NCBI RefSeq assembly: GCF_023716485.1
Contig: NZ_CP092418.1
Span: 789,001-853,000, forward strand
Reading direction: 5' to 3'
DNA: 64,000 nucleotides
Origin: Microbulbifer variabilis
GTDB lineage: Bacteria > Pseudomonadota > Gammaproteobacteria > Pseudomonadales > Cellvibrionaceae
This document shows positions 38,761 through 48,729 of this stretch, piece after piece. Position numbers and translations under genes: made by a program. Every line of letters begins with the position of its first letter. The stretch's first letter is position 1. The notes below the pieces were generated by a model. It searched no databases. It had not been told where the DNA came from and was given only the letters and a program-made list of their open reading frames with translations.

Positions 38761-39561
38761 GTGCCGGTGAATAAAGGCTTTTATGTATTGGCGATAATAA
38801 TTAGCCTCCTGTTACACGGGGCGCTAATCACTGCCATTACCTATGGTTGGGAAGCCAGCAGTATGCCCGAGCGCAAACCGATGCCGAAGTTTGTGCAGGC
38901 CAAGCTGGTAACCATTGAGGCGGCGACGCCAAAGAAGAAACTGCCCAAAAAAGTAGACAAAATTCAGCAGCGCGCCCAGCGCGAGGCTGAGCAAAAACGC
39001 AAGGCCGAAGTGGAGCGCAAGCGCCGCGCGGCCCTAGAGCAAAAGAAAAAGCAGGAAGCGGAGAAAAAGCGCAAGGCCAAAGTCGAAGCCGATCGCAAGG
39101 CTAAGCAGGAGAAGGCCCAGCGCGAGAAAGAGCGCAAAGAAAAAGAGCGTAAGGAAAAAGAACTCAAGGAGCAGCTGGCCAAAGAGCGAGAGAGCTCTTT
39201 CAATGAAGCGCTGGAAGATGAGCAGGAGCTGCTTGATGCCAATGATGGGCAGCAGGCGGTGATGTCTGTAGCCCAAGCGATTCAGCAGCAAATTGAAGCC
39301 GTGTGGAGTCGCCCACCGAGTGCCCGTAACGGCATGTTGACCAAGGTAAAAATAAATTTTGTCCCCACCGGCCGGGTGGTGGCAACTAATATCGTCGAGG
39401 GCAGTGGTAATGCGGCCCTGGATCGATCGGTACTCACCGCCATCCGTCGGGTGGAAGTCTTTCCTGAAGTGGCCAAGTTGGCCCAGGAGGAGCCGGTGAT
39501 ATTCGAGCGGGAAGTCCGCACCACAATTTTGAACTTTAAAGTCGAAGATCTGCGCCAATGA
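38761..39561 (+). CDS. tolA: Tol-Pal system protein TolA
   Basis: 266 aa. N-terminal anchor helix ([22 protein letters not shown]), then a long charged alpha-helical/coiled segment rich in Lys, Glu, Ala and Arg (about residues 55-145, e.g. [18 protein letters not shown]), then the C-terminal TonB-like domain ([44 protein letters not shown]). Spans the periplasm and links TolQR to Pal and TolB. It starts with GTG 1 bp after tolR. Shorter than E. coli TolA (421) because the helical middle is short. Confidence 0.94.
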   Translation: MPVNKGFYVLAIIISLLLHGALITAITYGWEASSMPERKPMPKFVQAKLVTIEAATPKKKLPKKVDKIQQRAQREAEQKRKAEVERKRRAALEQKKKQEAEKKRKAKVEADRKAKQEKAQREKERKEKERKEKELKEQLAKERESSFNEALEDEQELLDANDGQQAVMSVAQAIQQQIEAVWSRPPSARNGMLTKVKINFVPTGRVVATNIVEGSGNAALDRSVLTAIRRVEVFPEVAKLAQEEPVIFEREVRTTILNFKVEDLRQ

Positions 39562-40853
39562 TCAAGAGTTTACTGAAGACAGTCGTCATTATTGCAATCG
39601 CCTCGGTGAGCCTGGGGGCTCGCGCCCAGCTGGTGGTGGATATCACCAGTGGTATCGATGACCCCACCCCGATCGCGGTATCCCCATTCAGCTGGTCGGG
39701 CGGTGGTGTCCTCAAAGAGGATGTCTCTGGAATTATTTCCGCCGACCTGCGCCGCAGCGGCCTTTTTTCTCCGGTACCCAAGGAAGACATGCTGTCTTTC
39801 CCTAAAACTCCGGAAGATGTGGTGTTCCGCGATTGGCGTATCCTCGGCACCGAGTACATTGTTACCGGCCGTATCGAGCCTCAGGCCTCGGGCTACCTGC
39901 TGACTTTTGACTTGGTTAATGTTTTCGGCCAGCACAAGATGTTCACCAAACAGGTACGCGGCGGCCAAACCCAGTTGCGCGATATTGCCCACCGCGCCGC
40001 CGATGAAATCTTTGAGGCCATCACTGGTATTCGCGGCGCCTTCTCCACAGAGATGGTGTATGTGCAGGAAGAGAAGCGCGGCGGCAAGCCCAGCTATGTG
40101 CTGATGCGCTCGGATATCGACGGTGCCCGTGCCAAGCAGGTTCGCCGCTTTAGTGCGCCAGTGATGTCGCCCATGTGGTCGCCCAACGGCCAGGAGCTGG
40201 CCTATGTTTCTTTCGAGACCGGCCGCCCGGCGATTTTCCGCGAAAACTTGCGCACAGGCGAACGCAAACAACTAACCAACTTCAAGGGCATCAATAGCTC
40301 GCCAACTTGGTCTCCTGATGGAACCAAGTTGGCTATGGTGCTCTCCAAGGACGGCAACCCGGAGATCTATGTACTGGATTTGGCGAGTGGTAAGTTCACT
40401 CGCATGACCAGACACTTCTCCATCGATACCGAGCCGAACTGGATGCCGGATGGTAAATCGCTGGTTTTCACCTCAGATAGGGGAGGGAAGCCACAAATTT
40501 ACCAATTGACTCTTGCCACTGGTCAAGTCGACCGCTTAACCTTCGATGGCGACTACAATGCGCGGCCGCGTGTTTCTCCTGATGGGAAAACGTTGGTCAT
40601 GGTACATCGCAACCGGGGAACCTTTACCATCGCCACGATGGATATTAACTCGGGCAGGATGCGTGTCCTAACGGAGACCACCCTGGATGAGTCCCCCAGC
40701 ATTGCACCCAATGGGGCCATGCTGATGTACGCAACCAAGCGCGGAGACAAGGGCATTCTGGCTGCGGTATCGCTGGATGCCGGGGTGAAGTACAACTTAC
40801 CCTCACAGAGAGGCGATGTCCGTGAACCGGCATGGTCGCCATACTTTGATTGA
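39558..40853 (+). CDS. tolB: Tol-Pal system beta-propeller protein TolB
   Basis: 431 aa periplasmic protein. A signal peptide ([16 protein letters not shown]) is cut near residue 22. An N-terminal alpha/beta domain and a six-bladed propeller follow; the repeats show as recurring [33 protein letters not shown] and [14 protein letters not shown]. It binds Pal and TolA. The start overlaps the tolA stop by 4 bp (ATGA). Confidence 0.96.
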   Translation: MIKSLLKTVVIIAIASVSLGARAQLVVDITSGIDDPTPIAVSPFSWSGGGVLKEDVSGIISADLRRSGLFSPVPKEDMLSFPKTPEDVVFRDWRILGTEYIVTGRIEPQASGYLLTFDLVNVFGQHKMFTKQVRGGQTQLRDIAHRAADEIFEAITGIRGAFSTEMVYVQEEKRGGKPSYVLMRSDIDGARAKQVRRFSAPVMSPMWSPNGQELAYVSFETGRPAIFRENLRTGERKQLTNFKGINSSPTWSPDGTKLAMVLSKDGNPEIYVLDLASGKFTRMTRHFSIDTEPNWMPDGKSLVFTSDRGGKPQIYQLTLATGQVDRLTFDGDYNARPRVSPDGKTLVMVHRNRGTFTIATMDINSGRMRVLTETTLDESPSIAPNGAMLMYATKRGDKGILAAVSLDAGVKYNLPSQRGDVREPAWSPYFD

Positions 40854-40947
40854 GGCGGGGGCCCAGCGCTCTGAGGCGTAGGGTATTTATAAGACCAATT
40901 TTAAAAATCTTTCAGGATTTTCGATAACACTAAAAGCGGAGTAGCTT

Positions 40948-41433
40948 ATGTTGAAATCAGTAAAAACGGGCCTGGGGTTGGCCTGTGTTCTGGCAGTAAT
41001 GGCCGGTTGTAGCAATACCAGCAGCGACAACACCAGCGGTGAAGAGTACACTCAGCCTGAGGTTGATACTCAAGTTGAAACTAACGTTGTAGATGAAGCT
41101 GAAACCATGGCTCCGTTGGAAAATGTGGTTTACTTTGACTTCGACCAGTCCCTGCTGAAGCCGGAAACCCGTGAACTGCTGATCCGTCACGCCGACCGCA
41201 TGCGCAGTAATGCTACTGCTGTTCGCCTCGAAGGCCACGCTGACGAACTGGGCACCCGCGAGTACAACCTGGCTCTGGGTGAGCGCCGCGCCAATGCTGT
41301 ACGCGACTTTTTGGTACTGCAGGGCGTAGACGCAGCTAACCTGGAAGTAATCAGCTACGGTGAAGAGCGCCCGGCTCAAATGGGCTCTAACGAAGCTGCC
41401 CGTGCGATGAACCGTCGCGTTGTTATTAACTAA
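40948..41433 (+). CDS. pal: Peptidoglycan-associated lipoprotein Pal
   Basis: 161 aa outer-membrane lipoprotein. The lipobox VMAGC puts the lipidated Cys at about residue 22, followed by Ser-Asn-Thr, which favours outer-membrane sorting (no Asp at +2). The OmpA-like domain binds peptidoglycan (VVYFDFDQSLLKPETRE, then LEGHADELGTREYNLALGERRANAVRDFL). Starts 94 bp after tolB. Confidence 0.96.
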   Translation: MLKSVKTGLGLACVLAVMAGCSNTSSDNTSGEEYTQPEVDTQVETNVVDEAETMAPLENVVYFDFDQSLLKPETRELLIRHADRMRSNATAVRLEGHADELGTREYNLALGERRANAVRDFLVLQGVDAANLEVISYGEERPAQMGSNEAARAMNRRVVIN

Positions 41434-41445
41434 TCGTCAAAATGG

Positions 41446-42276
41446 ATGCCAATGGCTTTTACGATTAGAAAACTGGCGATCGCCGCTGCCATAATGGCTG
41501 CGGCATCGCCCGTATTCTCCCAAGCCCCGATTGTCGACCTGACTGCCAGCAGCCAGGAGCCGTCGCTCGTCTCAAGTGACGCTAGTAACGAGGACATCTA
41601 CCTCGCCCGCGCCACAACCCCCAGTCCCAAAGCTAAGACCAACCCCCAGGCTGAAGCCTACTACCAGATGCAGGTATTGCAGCAGGAAGTGCGCGAATTG
41701 CGCGGTACGGTTGAGGAGCTGCGCCACGAGATTAAGCGTCTCAAACAACAGCGCACCGAGGACTATATGGATCTGGACCGGCGTATAGCGCGCCTGAGTG
41801 GTACAGAGCCCTCAGCTCAGCCGCCGGTGGATACTAAAGGCAGTGGTGGCGCCTCTGTTGGAGGGGGTTCCTCAATGCCGCCCAAGCCTAAGGGGCCGAA
41901 AGACGGCAAGAGTGAACGCGACCGCTATCAGGCCAGCTTTGGTCTGGCTCGCAATGGTGACTACGGTGGCGCCAGTGCTGAATTCAAGAGTCTGCTACAA
42001 GACTTTCCCAATGGTCAGTATGCCCCCAATGCCAATTATTGGCTGGGTGAGATAGCGCTGGTACAGGGAAATTTGGAAGAGGCCCGCGGATGGTTTGTGG
42101 CCCTGCTGGACGGCTACCCGAACTCTAATAAAGTCTGGGACGGTCGTTACAAGCTGGGAACGGTTTACCACCAGCTGGGAGATCAGCAGAAAGCGCGCAA
42201 CCTGCTGGAGCAGGTGGCGGCGAGTGATGCCCGTGCATCAAATCTGGCTAAGAAATATCTACAGGAGAACTTCTAG
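41446..42276 (+). CDS. cpoB: Cell division coordinator CpoB (YbgF)
   Basis: 276 aa (or 274 from the ATG at 41452). A signal peptide (LAIAAAIMAAASPVFS) is followed by an N-terminal trimerising coiled coil (YYQMQVLQQEVRELRGTVEELRHEIKRLKQQ), a Gly/Pro/Ser linker, and C-terminal TPR units (YQASFGLARNGDYGGASAEFKSLL, NYWLGEIALVQGNLEEAR). It coordinates Tol activity with peptidoglycan synthesis by PBP1b at the septum. Last gene of the tol-pal operon. Confidence 0.94.
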   Translation: MPMAFTIRKLAIAAAIMAAASPVFSQAPIVDLTASSQEPSLVSSDASNEDIYLARATTPSPKAKTNPQAEAYYQMQVLQQEVRELRGTVEELRHEIKRLKQQRTEDYMDLDRRIARLSGTEPSAQPPVDTKGSGGASVGGGSSMPPKPKGPKDGKSERDRYQASFGLARNGDYGGASAEFKSLLQDFPNGQYAPNANYWLGEIALVQGNLEEARGWFVALLDGYPNSNKVWDGRYKLGTVYHQLGDQQKARNLLEQVAASDARASNLAKKYLQENF

Positions 42277-42355
42277 CCCGGTGCGGCAGTAATAACTGCT
42301 GTTGTTGCCTAATTCGCATCGCTGGTTTTTTGAGCAGAAAAAGCCTATGATCCCG

Positions 42356-42388
42356 CGCCCGGATGGCATGTGCCATTCGGGCGTTTTT
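42356..42388 (+). terminator. Strong hairpin ending tol-pal, or leader of queE
   Basis: The stem CGCCCGGATGGCA (42356-42368) pairs with TGCCATTCGGGCG (42371-42383) with one G-U, loop 2 nt, then TTTTT. It is a very stable intrinsic terminator. The U-run ends 13 bp before the queE ATG. Confidence 0.85.
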
Positions 42389-42401
42389 GTGTCGGGTGTG
42401 T

Positions 42402-43061
42402 ATGACCAATCTGTCTAAAGAATCACTCAGAATTAGTGAGATTTTCTACTCCCTTCAGGGGGAAGCGCGGGAAAGTGGCCTGCCTACGGTTTTTGTTCGA
42501 CTGACCGGTTGTCCGCTGCGCTGTACCTATTGTGACTCGGAATACGCTTTTTATGGCGGCGAGCGCATGACCCTGGAGCAAATATTGCAGCAGGTGCAAA
42601 GCCACCCCGCACGCCATGTTTGTGTAACTGGGGGCGAGCCCCTGGCCCAGCCCAATTGCCTGCCCTTGCTTGAAGCTCTTTGCGACGCTGGCTACTCGGT
42701 ATCATTGGAGACCAGTGGCGCCATGCCGGTGGATCAGGTGGACCCGCGGGTATCCCGGGTTGTGGATCTGAAAACCCCAGCTTCCGGAGAGCAGCACCGC
42801 AACCGCATGGAAAATATGCAGGTGCTCACCCGCGATGATCAGATCAAATTTGTGATCTGTGACCGGGGCGATTACGAGTGGGCCAGATTTACCCTGGATC
42901 AGTACAACTTGCCAGAGCGTGTAGGGGAGGTACTTTTCTCGCCCAGCTATGAGCAGTTGCCGGCGCGGCAGCTCGCGGAGTGGGTGCTGGCCGATGGGTT
43001 GCCGGTGCGTATGCAGATGCAGCTGCACAAATTGCTGTGGGGAGATATCCCGGGTGTCTGA
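42402..43061 (+). CDS. queE: 7-carboxy-7-deazaguanine synthase QueE
   Basis: 219 aa radical SAM enzyme that forms 7-carboxy-7-deazaguanine in queuosine synthesis. The cluster motif is CPLRCTYC near residue 35; ITGGEP-like VTGGEPLAQP follows, along with YSLQGEARESGLPTVFVRLTGC. I start it at ATG 42402 (MTNLSKESLRISEIFYSLQGE) as in relatives; the frame is open upstream inside the terminator. The ribosome site is poor (GGGTGTGT). Confidence 0.92.
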   Translation: MTNLSKESLRISEIFYSLQGEARESGLPTVFVRLTGCPLRCTYCDSEYAFYGGERMTLEQILQQVQSHPARHVCVTGGEPLAQPNCLPLLEALCDAGYSVSLETSGAMPVDQVDPRVSRVVDLKTPASGEQHRNRMENMQVLTRDDQIKFVICDRGDYEWARFTLDQYNLPERVGEVLFSPSYEQLPARQLAEWVLADGLPVRMQMQLHKLLWGDIPGV

Positions 43062-43099
43062 TTGGCCCGGTGATTGTGGATTGAAAAATTGAGGAAGAG

Positions 43100-43777
43100 A
43101 TGACTGCAAAGAAAGCGGTAATTTTGCTGTCCGGTGGCCTCGACTCGGCCACAGTGCTCGCCATGGCGCGTGCAGAGGGTTATGAATGTTATGCCCTGGG
43201 TTTTGATTACGGTCAGCGGCACGAAGCTGAATTGTTAGCGGCAAAGCGTGTAGCCGCTGATCTCGGAGCGGCTGAGCACAAAGTGGTGAAGCTCGATCTG
43301 CGTTCAATTGGCGGCTCGGCCCTAACCGATGACAGTATTGAGGTTCCCGAAGAGGAAACCAGTGGCATCCCGGTTACCTATGTACCGGCTCGCAATACGG
43401 TATTCCTCTCTATTGCCCTTGGCTGGGCCGAGGTACTTGGAGCTCAGGATATTTTTGTCGGCGTCAATGCAGTGGATTACTCTGGCTATCCGGATTGCCG
43501 GCCGGAGTATATCGAGGCCTATGAAAAGATGGCCAACCTCGCTACCCGCGCCGGGGTAGAGGGAAACAAGCTCTCTGTGAGAGCGCCGCTGATGCAGATG
43601 AGTAAGGCGGATATTGTACTCGAGGGAACCCGTCTTGGGGTTGATTACAGTTTGACGGTATCCTGTTACCAGGCGCGCCCAGATGGCGCGGCCTGTGGTC
43701 GCTGCGATAGTTGTCGGCTGCGTGCTGCGGGATTTACGGAAGCAGGCCTGGCGGACCCTACGGTGTATGCCGGCTGA
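43100..43777 (+). CDS. queC: 7-cyano-7-deazaguanine synthase QueC
   Basis: 225 aa ATP-dependent enzyme converting CDG to preQ0 in queuosine synthesis. PP-loop [13 protein letters not shown] (about residues 9-21), and a C-terminal zinc site [14 protein letters not shown] (with an upstream Cys in [13 protein letters not shown]). 38 bp after queE, presumably the same transcript. GTG/ATG start with AGGAAGAG site. Confidence 0.95.
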   Translation: MTAKKAVILLSGGLDSATVLAMARAEGYECYALGFDYGQRHEAELLAAKRVAADLGAAEHKVVKLDLRSIGGSALTDDSIEVPEEETSGIPVTYVPARNTVFLSIALGWAEVLGAQDIFVGVNAVDYSGYPDCRPEYIEAYEKMANLATRAGVEGNKLSVRAPLMQMSKADIVLEGTRLGVDYSLTVSCYQARPDGAACGRCDSCRLRAAGFTEAGLADPTVYAG

Positions 43778-43804
43778 TTGTCAGTTGGTGTCATTTTTAT
43801 GGGA

Positions 43805-43852
43805 AATACCTAACCCCTTAAATTTGTTAGATTTTTTTTCGGGTTAGGTATT
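43805..43852 (+). terminator. 12-bp inverted repeat downstream of queC
   Basis: AATACCTAACCC (43805-43816) and GGGTTAGGTATT (43841-43852), a perfect stem with a 24-nt T-rich loop, followed by GTCTTTTC. It probably ends queEC; the weak T-run keeps confidence moderate. Confidence 0.5.
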
Positions 43853-43908
43853 GTCTTTTCAGAATAGATCCGTAAGATACGCAGCTCCTCACATCGAGGC
43901 ACGGAAAA

Positions 43909-43984
43909 GGGTCGTTAGCTCAGTTGGTAGAGCAGTTGGCTTTTAACCAATTGGTCGCTGGTTCGAATCCAGCACGACCCACCA
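43909..43984 (+). tRNA. tRNA-Lys (UUU), copy 1
   Basis: 76 nt including the encoded CCA. Acceptor stem GGGTCGT pairs with ACGACCC, the D-loop reads AGCTCAGTTGGTAGAGC, the anticodon loop is CTTTTAA (anticodon TTT), and the T arm is GGTTCGAATCC. All stems pair. Confidence 0.97.
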
Positions 43985-44087
43985 TTTCCGCCGGGGATAT
44001 CCACAGTAACCCCACAGCTTTTACAGATCTGCGAGAGAAGTAAAGGCATCCTGAGTTGGGACATACCAAGTTCGCCCAACTCCCTAA

Positions 44088-44163
44088 GGGTCGTTAGCTC
44101 AGTTGGTAGAGCAGTTGGCTTTTAACCAATTGGTCGCTGGTTCGAATCCAGCACGACCCACCA
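44088..44163 (+). tRNA. tRNA-Lys (UUU), copy 2
   Basis: Identical in all 76 bases to copy 1, with encoded CCA. A 103-bp spacer of unrelated sequence separates them, so they are probably cut from one precursor. Confidence 0.97.
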
Positions 44164-44291
44164 TTTCTTTACTGCTTTCCTTTTTATTTTAATTTTTTTA
44201 CTTCCCTGTCAACACTGGTTTGCTCGCGCCTGAAAATTCTCTACATGGCTGAGCCTTTAAGGCATTTATTGGTCTTCACGGAGCGCAGTTT

Positions 44292-45392
44292 TTAGCGGCA
44301 AATACAGTCTGCTGCCATCTCCCCTAAATATAAGCAACTGGTAAGGCCGGGTGACTCAATGCCGAAAAAGGCTACTAGTTGTGGTTCTTGACTTTCGCCC
44401 CAGTGGAATACTTTGAAGTCCTCGGTTGGGCCGCCTTTTGCCGTGAGCTTTGGGCGAATGCCAGCGTAATCTGGCTTTAGGCTTTCTGCGGGGAGCTCGG
44501 GCCAATAAAGGCGAACACTTTTATAAAACTTTTCTCCTCGCTTTTTATCCACGGTGTAATCAATTTTTTCTACCCACTCAACGTCGGGTCCAAAGCGGGC
44601 ATTGCCCTCCAAATCCAGTGTGAGATGGGTGCCCAGTCCGCCGGGCTCTGGCAGGGGGTAGATCAGGTGGGAGAAAGGGGGTTTGTGGTCGAGAGAAAAA
44701 TAATTCCCCTTTGCCAGGAATTGGTTTGGGACTAGTTGTCGAATACTTTTGTCGTTGATTTTGCAGAGCAATTGGTGGCTGTGTAGCCCTGCGGCTACGA
44801 TCAAATTCTTGGTACCGAGTTGATAGCCATCTCTCATGGTGAGTTGGTAGTGGTCACTTTCACGCGATAGTTTTTTTACCGCTGTGTCCAGTACCACCTG
44901 GCCACCTCTTGCTTCCAGGGCGCCCTGCAGTGCCAACAGCAGGGCATGGCTGTCGAAGATGCCTGTGGTAGGTGAATAAATTGCACTGTGACACTGCAGC
45001 TGGGGTTCCATTGCCTTGGCTTCTCTTGCGCTCAGCAGTTGTAAATTGCCGGCGCCATTCTTATCTCCTTGGGCTTTCAAGGCTTTGAGTTGGGGGAGTT
45101 GGGCTTCGCTGGTAGCCAGGATTAATTTGCCGATGGCTTTGTGTGGGACCGCATGCTCGCGGCAAAAACGATACAGCTTGGCTTTGCCCGCGACACAGGC
45201 TTTAGCCTTTAAGCTGCGGCTTGGGTAGTAAATGCCGGCGTGGATCACCTCGCTGCTACGGGCGCTAATCTCTGTGCCAATATTGGTGTGTTGTTCCAGA
45301 ACCAGCACATCCTGCCCTCTAATGGCCAGGGCATAGGCACTGGCGAGACCAATGGCTCCAGCACCAATCACAATGTTTTCAACCTGCTCCAT
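44292..45392 (-). CDS. lhgO: FAD-dependent oxidoreductase, L-2-hydroxyglutarate oxidase-like
   Basis: 366 aa flavoprotein. The N-terminal Rossmann motif is VIGAGAIGLASAYALA, followed by an Arg/Ser-rich SARSSEVIHAGIYYPSRSLKA. The DAO-fold C-terminal part has GLGTHLTLDLEGNARFGPDVEWV and SPGLTSCLYLG. This pattern, including HAGIYY and GTHLTLDL, fits LhgO-type L-2-hydroxyglutarate dehydrogenases, which pass electrons to the quinone pool; glycerol-3-phosphate-like oxidases are the alternative. Single gene on the minus strand, divergent from nadA. Confidence 0.82.
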   Translation of the reverse strand: MEQVENIVIGAGAIGLASAYALAIRGQDVLVLEQHTNIGTEISARSSEVIHAGIYYPSRSLKAKACVAGKAKLYRFCREHAVPHKAIGKLILATSEAQLPQLKALKAQGDKNGAGNLQLLSAREAKAMEPQLQCHSAIYSPTTGIFDSHALLLALQGALEARGGQVVLDTAVKKLSRESDHYQLTMRDGYQLGTKNLIVAAGLHSHQLLCKINDKSIRQLVPNQFLAKGNYFSLDHKPPFSHLIYPLPEPGGLGTHLTLDLEGNARFGPDVEWVEKIDYTVDKKRGEKFYKSVRLYWPELPAESLKPDYAGIRPKLTAKGGPTEDFKVFHWGESQEPQLVAFFGIESPGLTSCLYLGEMAADCICR

Positions 45393-45600
45393 TTTAGGGG
45401 CTCCCCATTAATAGGAAGGCTTTTTTGCCTGGATGTGGGCGTGCAAAACTGCTTCTCTGTTCTCTTGGGCTCTGCAGCCCGGGCATGCGGCGTAACTTAT
45501 CTTGCGGTGCTGTCGAATTACCAGTTGTTGATACTTTAGGTGCGCTGATATGGCGTCGCAATGCGTTATACTGCGCGTTTTTCGCTGGTGGTAGTTAGCC

Positions 45601-46653
45601 ATGACCCAAAAGTCCGTTGTCGCAGAAACGGTAGATTCCCTCTCCCTGGTGCAGGCGCACTTGGCGGAGCCGGTTGTGTCTCAGTACAGTGAGGAGGAGT
45701 TGCAAGCCTGGCGCGAGCGTATCAAGCGTCTGCTTAAAGAGCAGAATGCCGTGTTAGTGGCTCACTATTACACAGACCCATTAATCCAGGCTTTGGCCGA
45801 AGAGACTGGTGGCTGTGTATCCGACTCTCTGGAGATGGCCCGCTTTGGTGCCAAGCATAGCGCCGATACCCTGGTGGTGGCCGGTGTGAAGTTTATGGGC
45901 GAGACCGCCAAGATCCTGACGCCGAATAAGCGTGTGTTAATGCCCACCTTGGAGGCTACCTGCTCCCTGGATTTAGGCTGCCCCCCGGATGAGTTTTCCG
46001 AGTTCTGTGATCAGCATTCGGATCGCACGGTCGTTGTCTATGCCAATACCTCTGCGGCGGTGAAGGCGAGAGCGGACTGGGTGGTTACCTCCAGTATCGC
46101 CCTGGATGTAGTGGACCACTTGGATGCCAACGGTGAAAAAATTCTGTGGGCCCCTGATAAGCATCTCGGTGGTTATGTACAGCGTGAAACCGGTGCGGAT
46201 GTTCTGCTTTGGGATGGCTCCTGTATTGTGCACGAGGAGTTCAAGGCGAAAGGTGTGGAGGACCTGAAGGCGCTCTACCCGGATGCCGTAGTGTTGGTGC
46301 ACCCGGAATCCCCTGCCTCGGTGGTTGCACTAGCGGATGTGGTGGGTTCCACCTCGCAGATAATCAATGCAGCCAAGACCCGCCCAGAGAAGCGCTTTAT
46401 CGTGGCGACCGACCAGGGGATCTTCTACAAGATGCAGCAGGAGTGCCCGGATAAAGAATTGATGGTTGCCCCCACTGCCGGAGCTGGCGCCACCTGCCGC
46501 AGCTGTGCGAACTGCCCTTGGATGGCGATGAACTCCCTGGAGAATTTGTGTGGGGTGTTGGAGCGCGGTGATAACGAGATCTTTGTAGATGCGGAGTTGG
46601 GCCGTAAGGCGATGATCCCGTTGCAGAGAATGCTGGATTTCCGCAAGGGTTAA
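45601..46653 (+). CDS. nadA: Quinolinate synthase NadA
   Basis: 350 aa. With NadB it makes quinolinate for NAD synthesis using a [4Fe-4S] cluster. Cluster cysteines are visible in [13 protein letters not shown] (about 125) and [13 protein letters not shown] (about 297-305). [30 protein letters not shown] near residue 57 is characteristic. Length matches E. coli NadA (347). Terminator follows. Confidence 0.96.
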   Translation: MTQKSVVAETVDSLSLVQAHLAEPVVSQYSEEELQAWRERIKRLLKEQNAVLVAHYYTDPLIQALAEETGGCVSDSLEMARFGAKHSADTLVVAGVKFMGETAKILTPNKRVLMPTLEATCSLDLGCPPDEFSEFCDQHSDRTVVVYANTSAAVKARADWVVTSSIALDVVDHLDANGEKILWAPDKHLGGYVQRETGADVLLWDGSCIVHEEFKAKGVEDLKALYPDAVVLVHPESPASVVALADVVGSTSQIINAAKTRPEKRFIVATDQGIFYKMQQECPDKELMVAPTAGAGATCRSCANCPWMAMNSLENLCGVLERGDNEIFVDAELGRKAMIPLQRMLDFRKG

Positions 46654-46686
46654 AGGTGCCTAGCGGGCTCCAGTGCCAATAAAAAA

Positions 46687-46710
46687 GAGCGGCTAGAGGC
46701 CGCTCTTTTT
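46687..46710 (+). terminator. Intrinsic terminator of nadA (bidirectional)
   Basis: GAGCGGC (46687-46693) with GCCGCTC (46699-46705), loop about 5 nt, then TTTTT. An A-run on the left makes it usable for the convergent bepA too. Confidence 0.9.
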
Positions 46711-46733
46711 GTTTGTGTTGTTAATGAGTGAGG

Positions 46734-48242
46734 TCAAAGCTCCTTGGCTTTTTCCTGCATCTTGATGACGTCTTTAAGGCGCTGTTTCAGGATGGCATTG
46801 GTTTGATAGTCGTCTTTGGTCATGCGAATGCCGTGGCGCAGGTGCTGCAGGGCCTTATCGAAAACACCGATCAAAATATAGTATTCGGCTCGTGCCTCGT
46901 GCACCCCGACGATATCCCCGGCCAAGCCATGGGTCTCGGCCAATAGGTACCATACGGCGGGGTCTTTCTTGCGCACCCGGCTGTATTTGGCCAGCATGCG
47001 CTCTGCCGCCAGATAGTTGCCCGCTTTAAAATGAGCGTTGGCGAGCCCCATCACCAGGGCGTGGTCGCCGGGGTTGCGGTCCAGTGCCTGCTGTAAGCGC
47101 TGGGTGGCGCCTGAATAATCTTGGCGTACCAGGTCAATATCGGCGCGCGCCAGGACAAAAGCAGCTTTGGAGGGCTCCTTATCGAGGAGCGGCTGCAGGG
47201 TGTCCAGAGCGGAATCCGGCCTTCCTGCGGCGATTTGTGCCAATGCCAGGCCGTAGCGGGCGGCATCTTCGTTGTCATGGATACCATTAAGCTCGGCTTG
47301 GAAGCGTTTAACGGCCTGCTGTGGGGTGGCTTCAGTGGCCAGGCGGATTCGCGCGCGCATCATATGGTAGTCGCGGCTATCGCTGGGTTCGACATCCTCC
47401 ATGCGCTGGGAGCGCAGCTTGGCGTCGGCGATACGCTTCTCTGTTACCGGGTGGGTCAGCAGGAACTCTGGTGGACGGCGGTAATAGCGGGTGGCTTTGA
47501 GCATCTGCTCGAACATCTCACCGGCGGCATCTGGATCGCGGCCGGATCTTGCCAAGGTTTCGATGCCGACCCGATCGGCCTCCTGTTCATTCTTGCGGCT
47601 AAAGCGCAGCTGGCTGTCGAGCGCTGCAGCTTGAGTTGCGGTTATGGCGGCGAGGCCCGCTTCGCCACCGGCAGTGGCGGCGAGTACCAGGGCGCCGAGC
47701 ATGCCGGCCAGGGTGGGTAGGGTGTTGTTGCGCTGGGCTTCCAGGGAGCGGGCGTAGTGGCGCTGGCTGAGGTGGCCCAGTTCGTGGGCGACCACCGAAG
47801 CAAACTGATCTTCGTTTTTCGCAAATAGGAAGAGGCCGGTGTGAATCCCCATAATGCCACCGGGTACCGCAAATGCGTTCATGGTTTCATTATTTACCAC
47901 GACCACATCAATATTCTTGTCCTCCAGGGGGCTGTATTCTGCCAGGCCCTTAACGGTTTTTTCGACGTACTGCTGCAGCAGTGCATCGGAGGAGGTCTTA
48001 ACCTGGCTACGAAATATACGCAGCCACATTTGGCCCAGTTCTTTCTCGCGCTGGGGGGATACCAGGCCGCTGGTGCTGTCTCCAAGTTCCGGCAGGCGGA
48101 TTCCCTCAGAGTCAGCGGTGGCTGCAATGGGAGTGCTGCCGAGCAACAGGCCTAAGCCGAGTGCCTTTAGGGTGTTGCGCAATCGCAGTGAGAGAGGCGC
48201 TTTGTTTGATCGACGAGGCAGGCTTTTTTGGGGATCAGTCAT
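46734..48242 (-). CDS. bepA: Periplasmic M48 metalloprotease with TPRs (BepA-like)
   Basis: 502 aa. A signal-anchor/signal peptide (LGLGLLLGSTPIAATA) is followed by an M48 domain: HELGH at residues 153-157 in VVAHELGHLSQRHYARS, and the third ligand in NEQEADRVG. The C-terminal half carries TPR-type helices (AALAQIAAGRPDSALDTL, ALVMGLANAHFKAGNYLAAERML). BepA (YfgC) helps assembly and quality control of the outer-membrane LptD protein. Convergent with nadA. Confidence 0.9.
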   Translation of the reverse strand: MTDPQKSLPRRSNKAPLSLRLRNTLKALGLGLLLGSTPIAATADSEGIRLPELGDSTSGLVSPQREKELGQMWLRIFRSQVKTSSDALLQQYVEKTVKGLAEYSPLEDKNIDVVVVNNETMNAFAVPGGIMGIHTGLFLFAKNEDQFASVVAHELGHLSQRHYARSLEAQRNNTLPTLAGMLGALVLAATAGGEAGLAAITATQAAALDSQLRFSRKNEQEADRVGIETLARSGRDPDAAGEMFEQMLKATRYYRRPPEFLLTHPVTEKRIADAKLRSQRMEDVEPSDSRDYHMMRARIRLATEATPQQAVKRFQAELNGIHDNEDAARYGLALAQIAAGRPDSALDTLQPLLDKEPSKAAFVLARADIDLVRQDYSGATQRLQQALDRNPGDHALVMGLANAHFKAGNYLAAERMLAKYSRVRKKDPAVWYLLAETHGLAGDIVGVHEARAEYYILIGVFDKALQHLRHGIRMTKDDYQTNAILKQRLKDVIKMQEKAKEL

Positions 48243-48450
48243 TTTGATTACTGCTCGGTCTGTCCATGAAGGATCTATAGTCCAACTCTATACGCAACCC
48301 CGTTGAACTGTCGAGGGTTAGACAGGGTGGGGCGGTAAAGGTTCTGGCCGGCGCCAGCGGGAAGGTTAAAAAGGGTTAAGCATTGTCGGTAACTGGCGCA
48401 GATTACGCGTTATAATCCGCGGCTCTGTAAAGCTTGTGACCAAATAGCCA

Positions 48451-48729
48451 ATGGCCGTGCCCCCTTCCAATACCGTTGATAAAAACCCTGTGCCGGACTG
48501 GCATGCGGCGGTAACGGTGGACGCCCGCCAGTTGCCCTGCCCCCAGCCTCTGCTGGCTATGCGCAGGGCCCTGCGCCAATACGAAGCGGGGACCCTGCTG
48601 TGTGTGATGGCCACCGATGAGGGTTCCTGGCGCGATTTTCACAGCTTTGCCGCACTGAGTGGCAGGCCCCTGCTACGCGCCGAGAGGCGTGATAATACCT
48701 TTCTATATTGGCTGTACGCTGGCAAATGA
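48451..48729 (+). CDS. TusA-family sulfurtransferase-like protein
   Basis: 92 aa. The TusA/SirA signature shows at VTVDARQLPCPQPLLAMRRAL, with the CPxP cysteine at residue 30. Family members carry a persulfide for tRNA thiolation or other sulfur transfer. An N-terminal ~20-residue extension precedes the domain. Partner genes are not adjacent, so the acceptor is unknown. Its stop overlaps the next gene's ATG (ATGA). Confidence 0.85.
   Translation: MAVPPSNTVDKNPVPDWHAAVTVDARQLPCPQPLLAMRRALRQYEAGTLLCVMATDEGSWRDFHSFAALSGRPLLRAERRDNTFLYWLYAGK

Noticed and set aside
43909..44163. tRNA pair as an integration site
   Set aside because: No integrase, no repeated tRNA end beyond the two whole tRNAs, and core genes on both sides.
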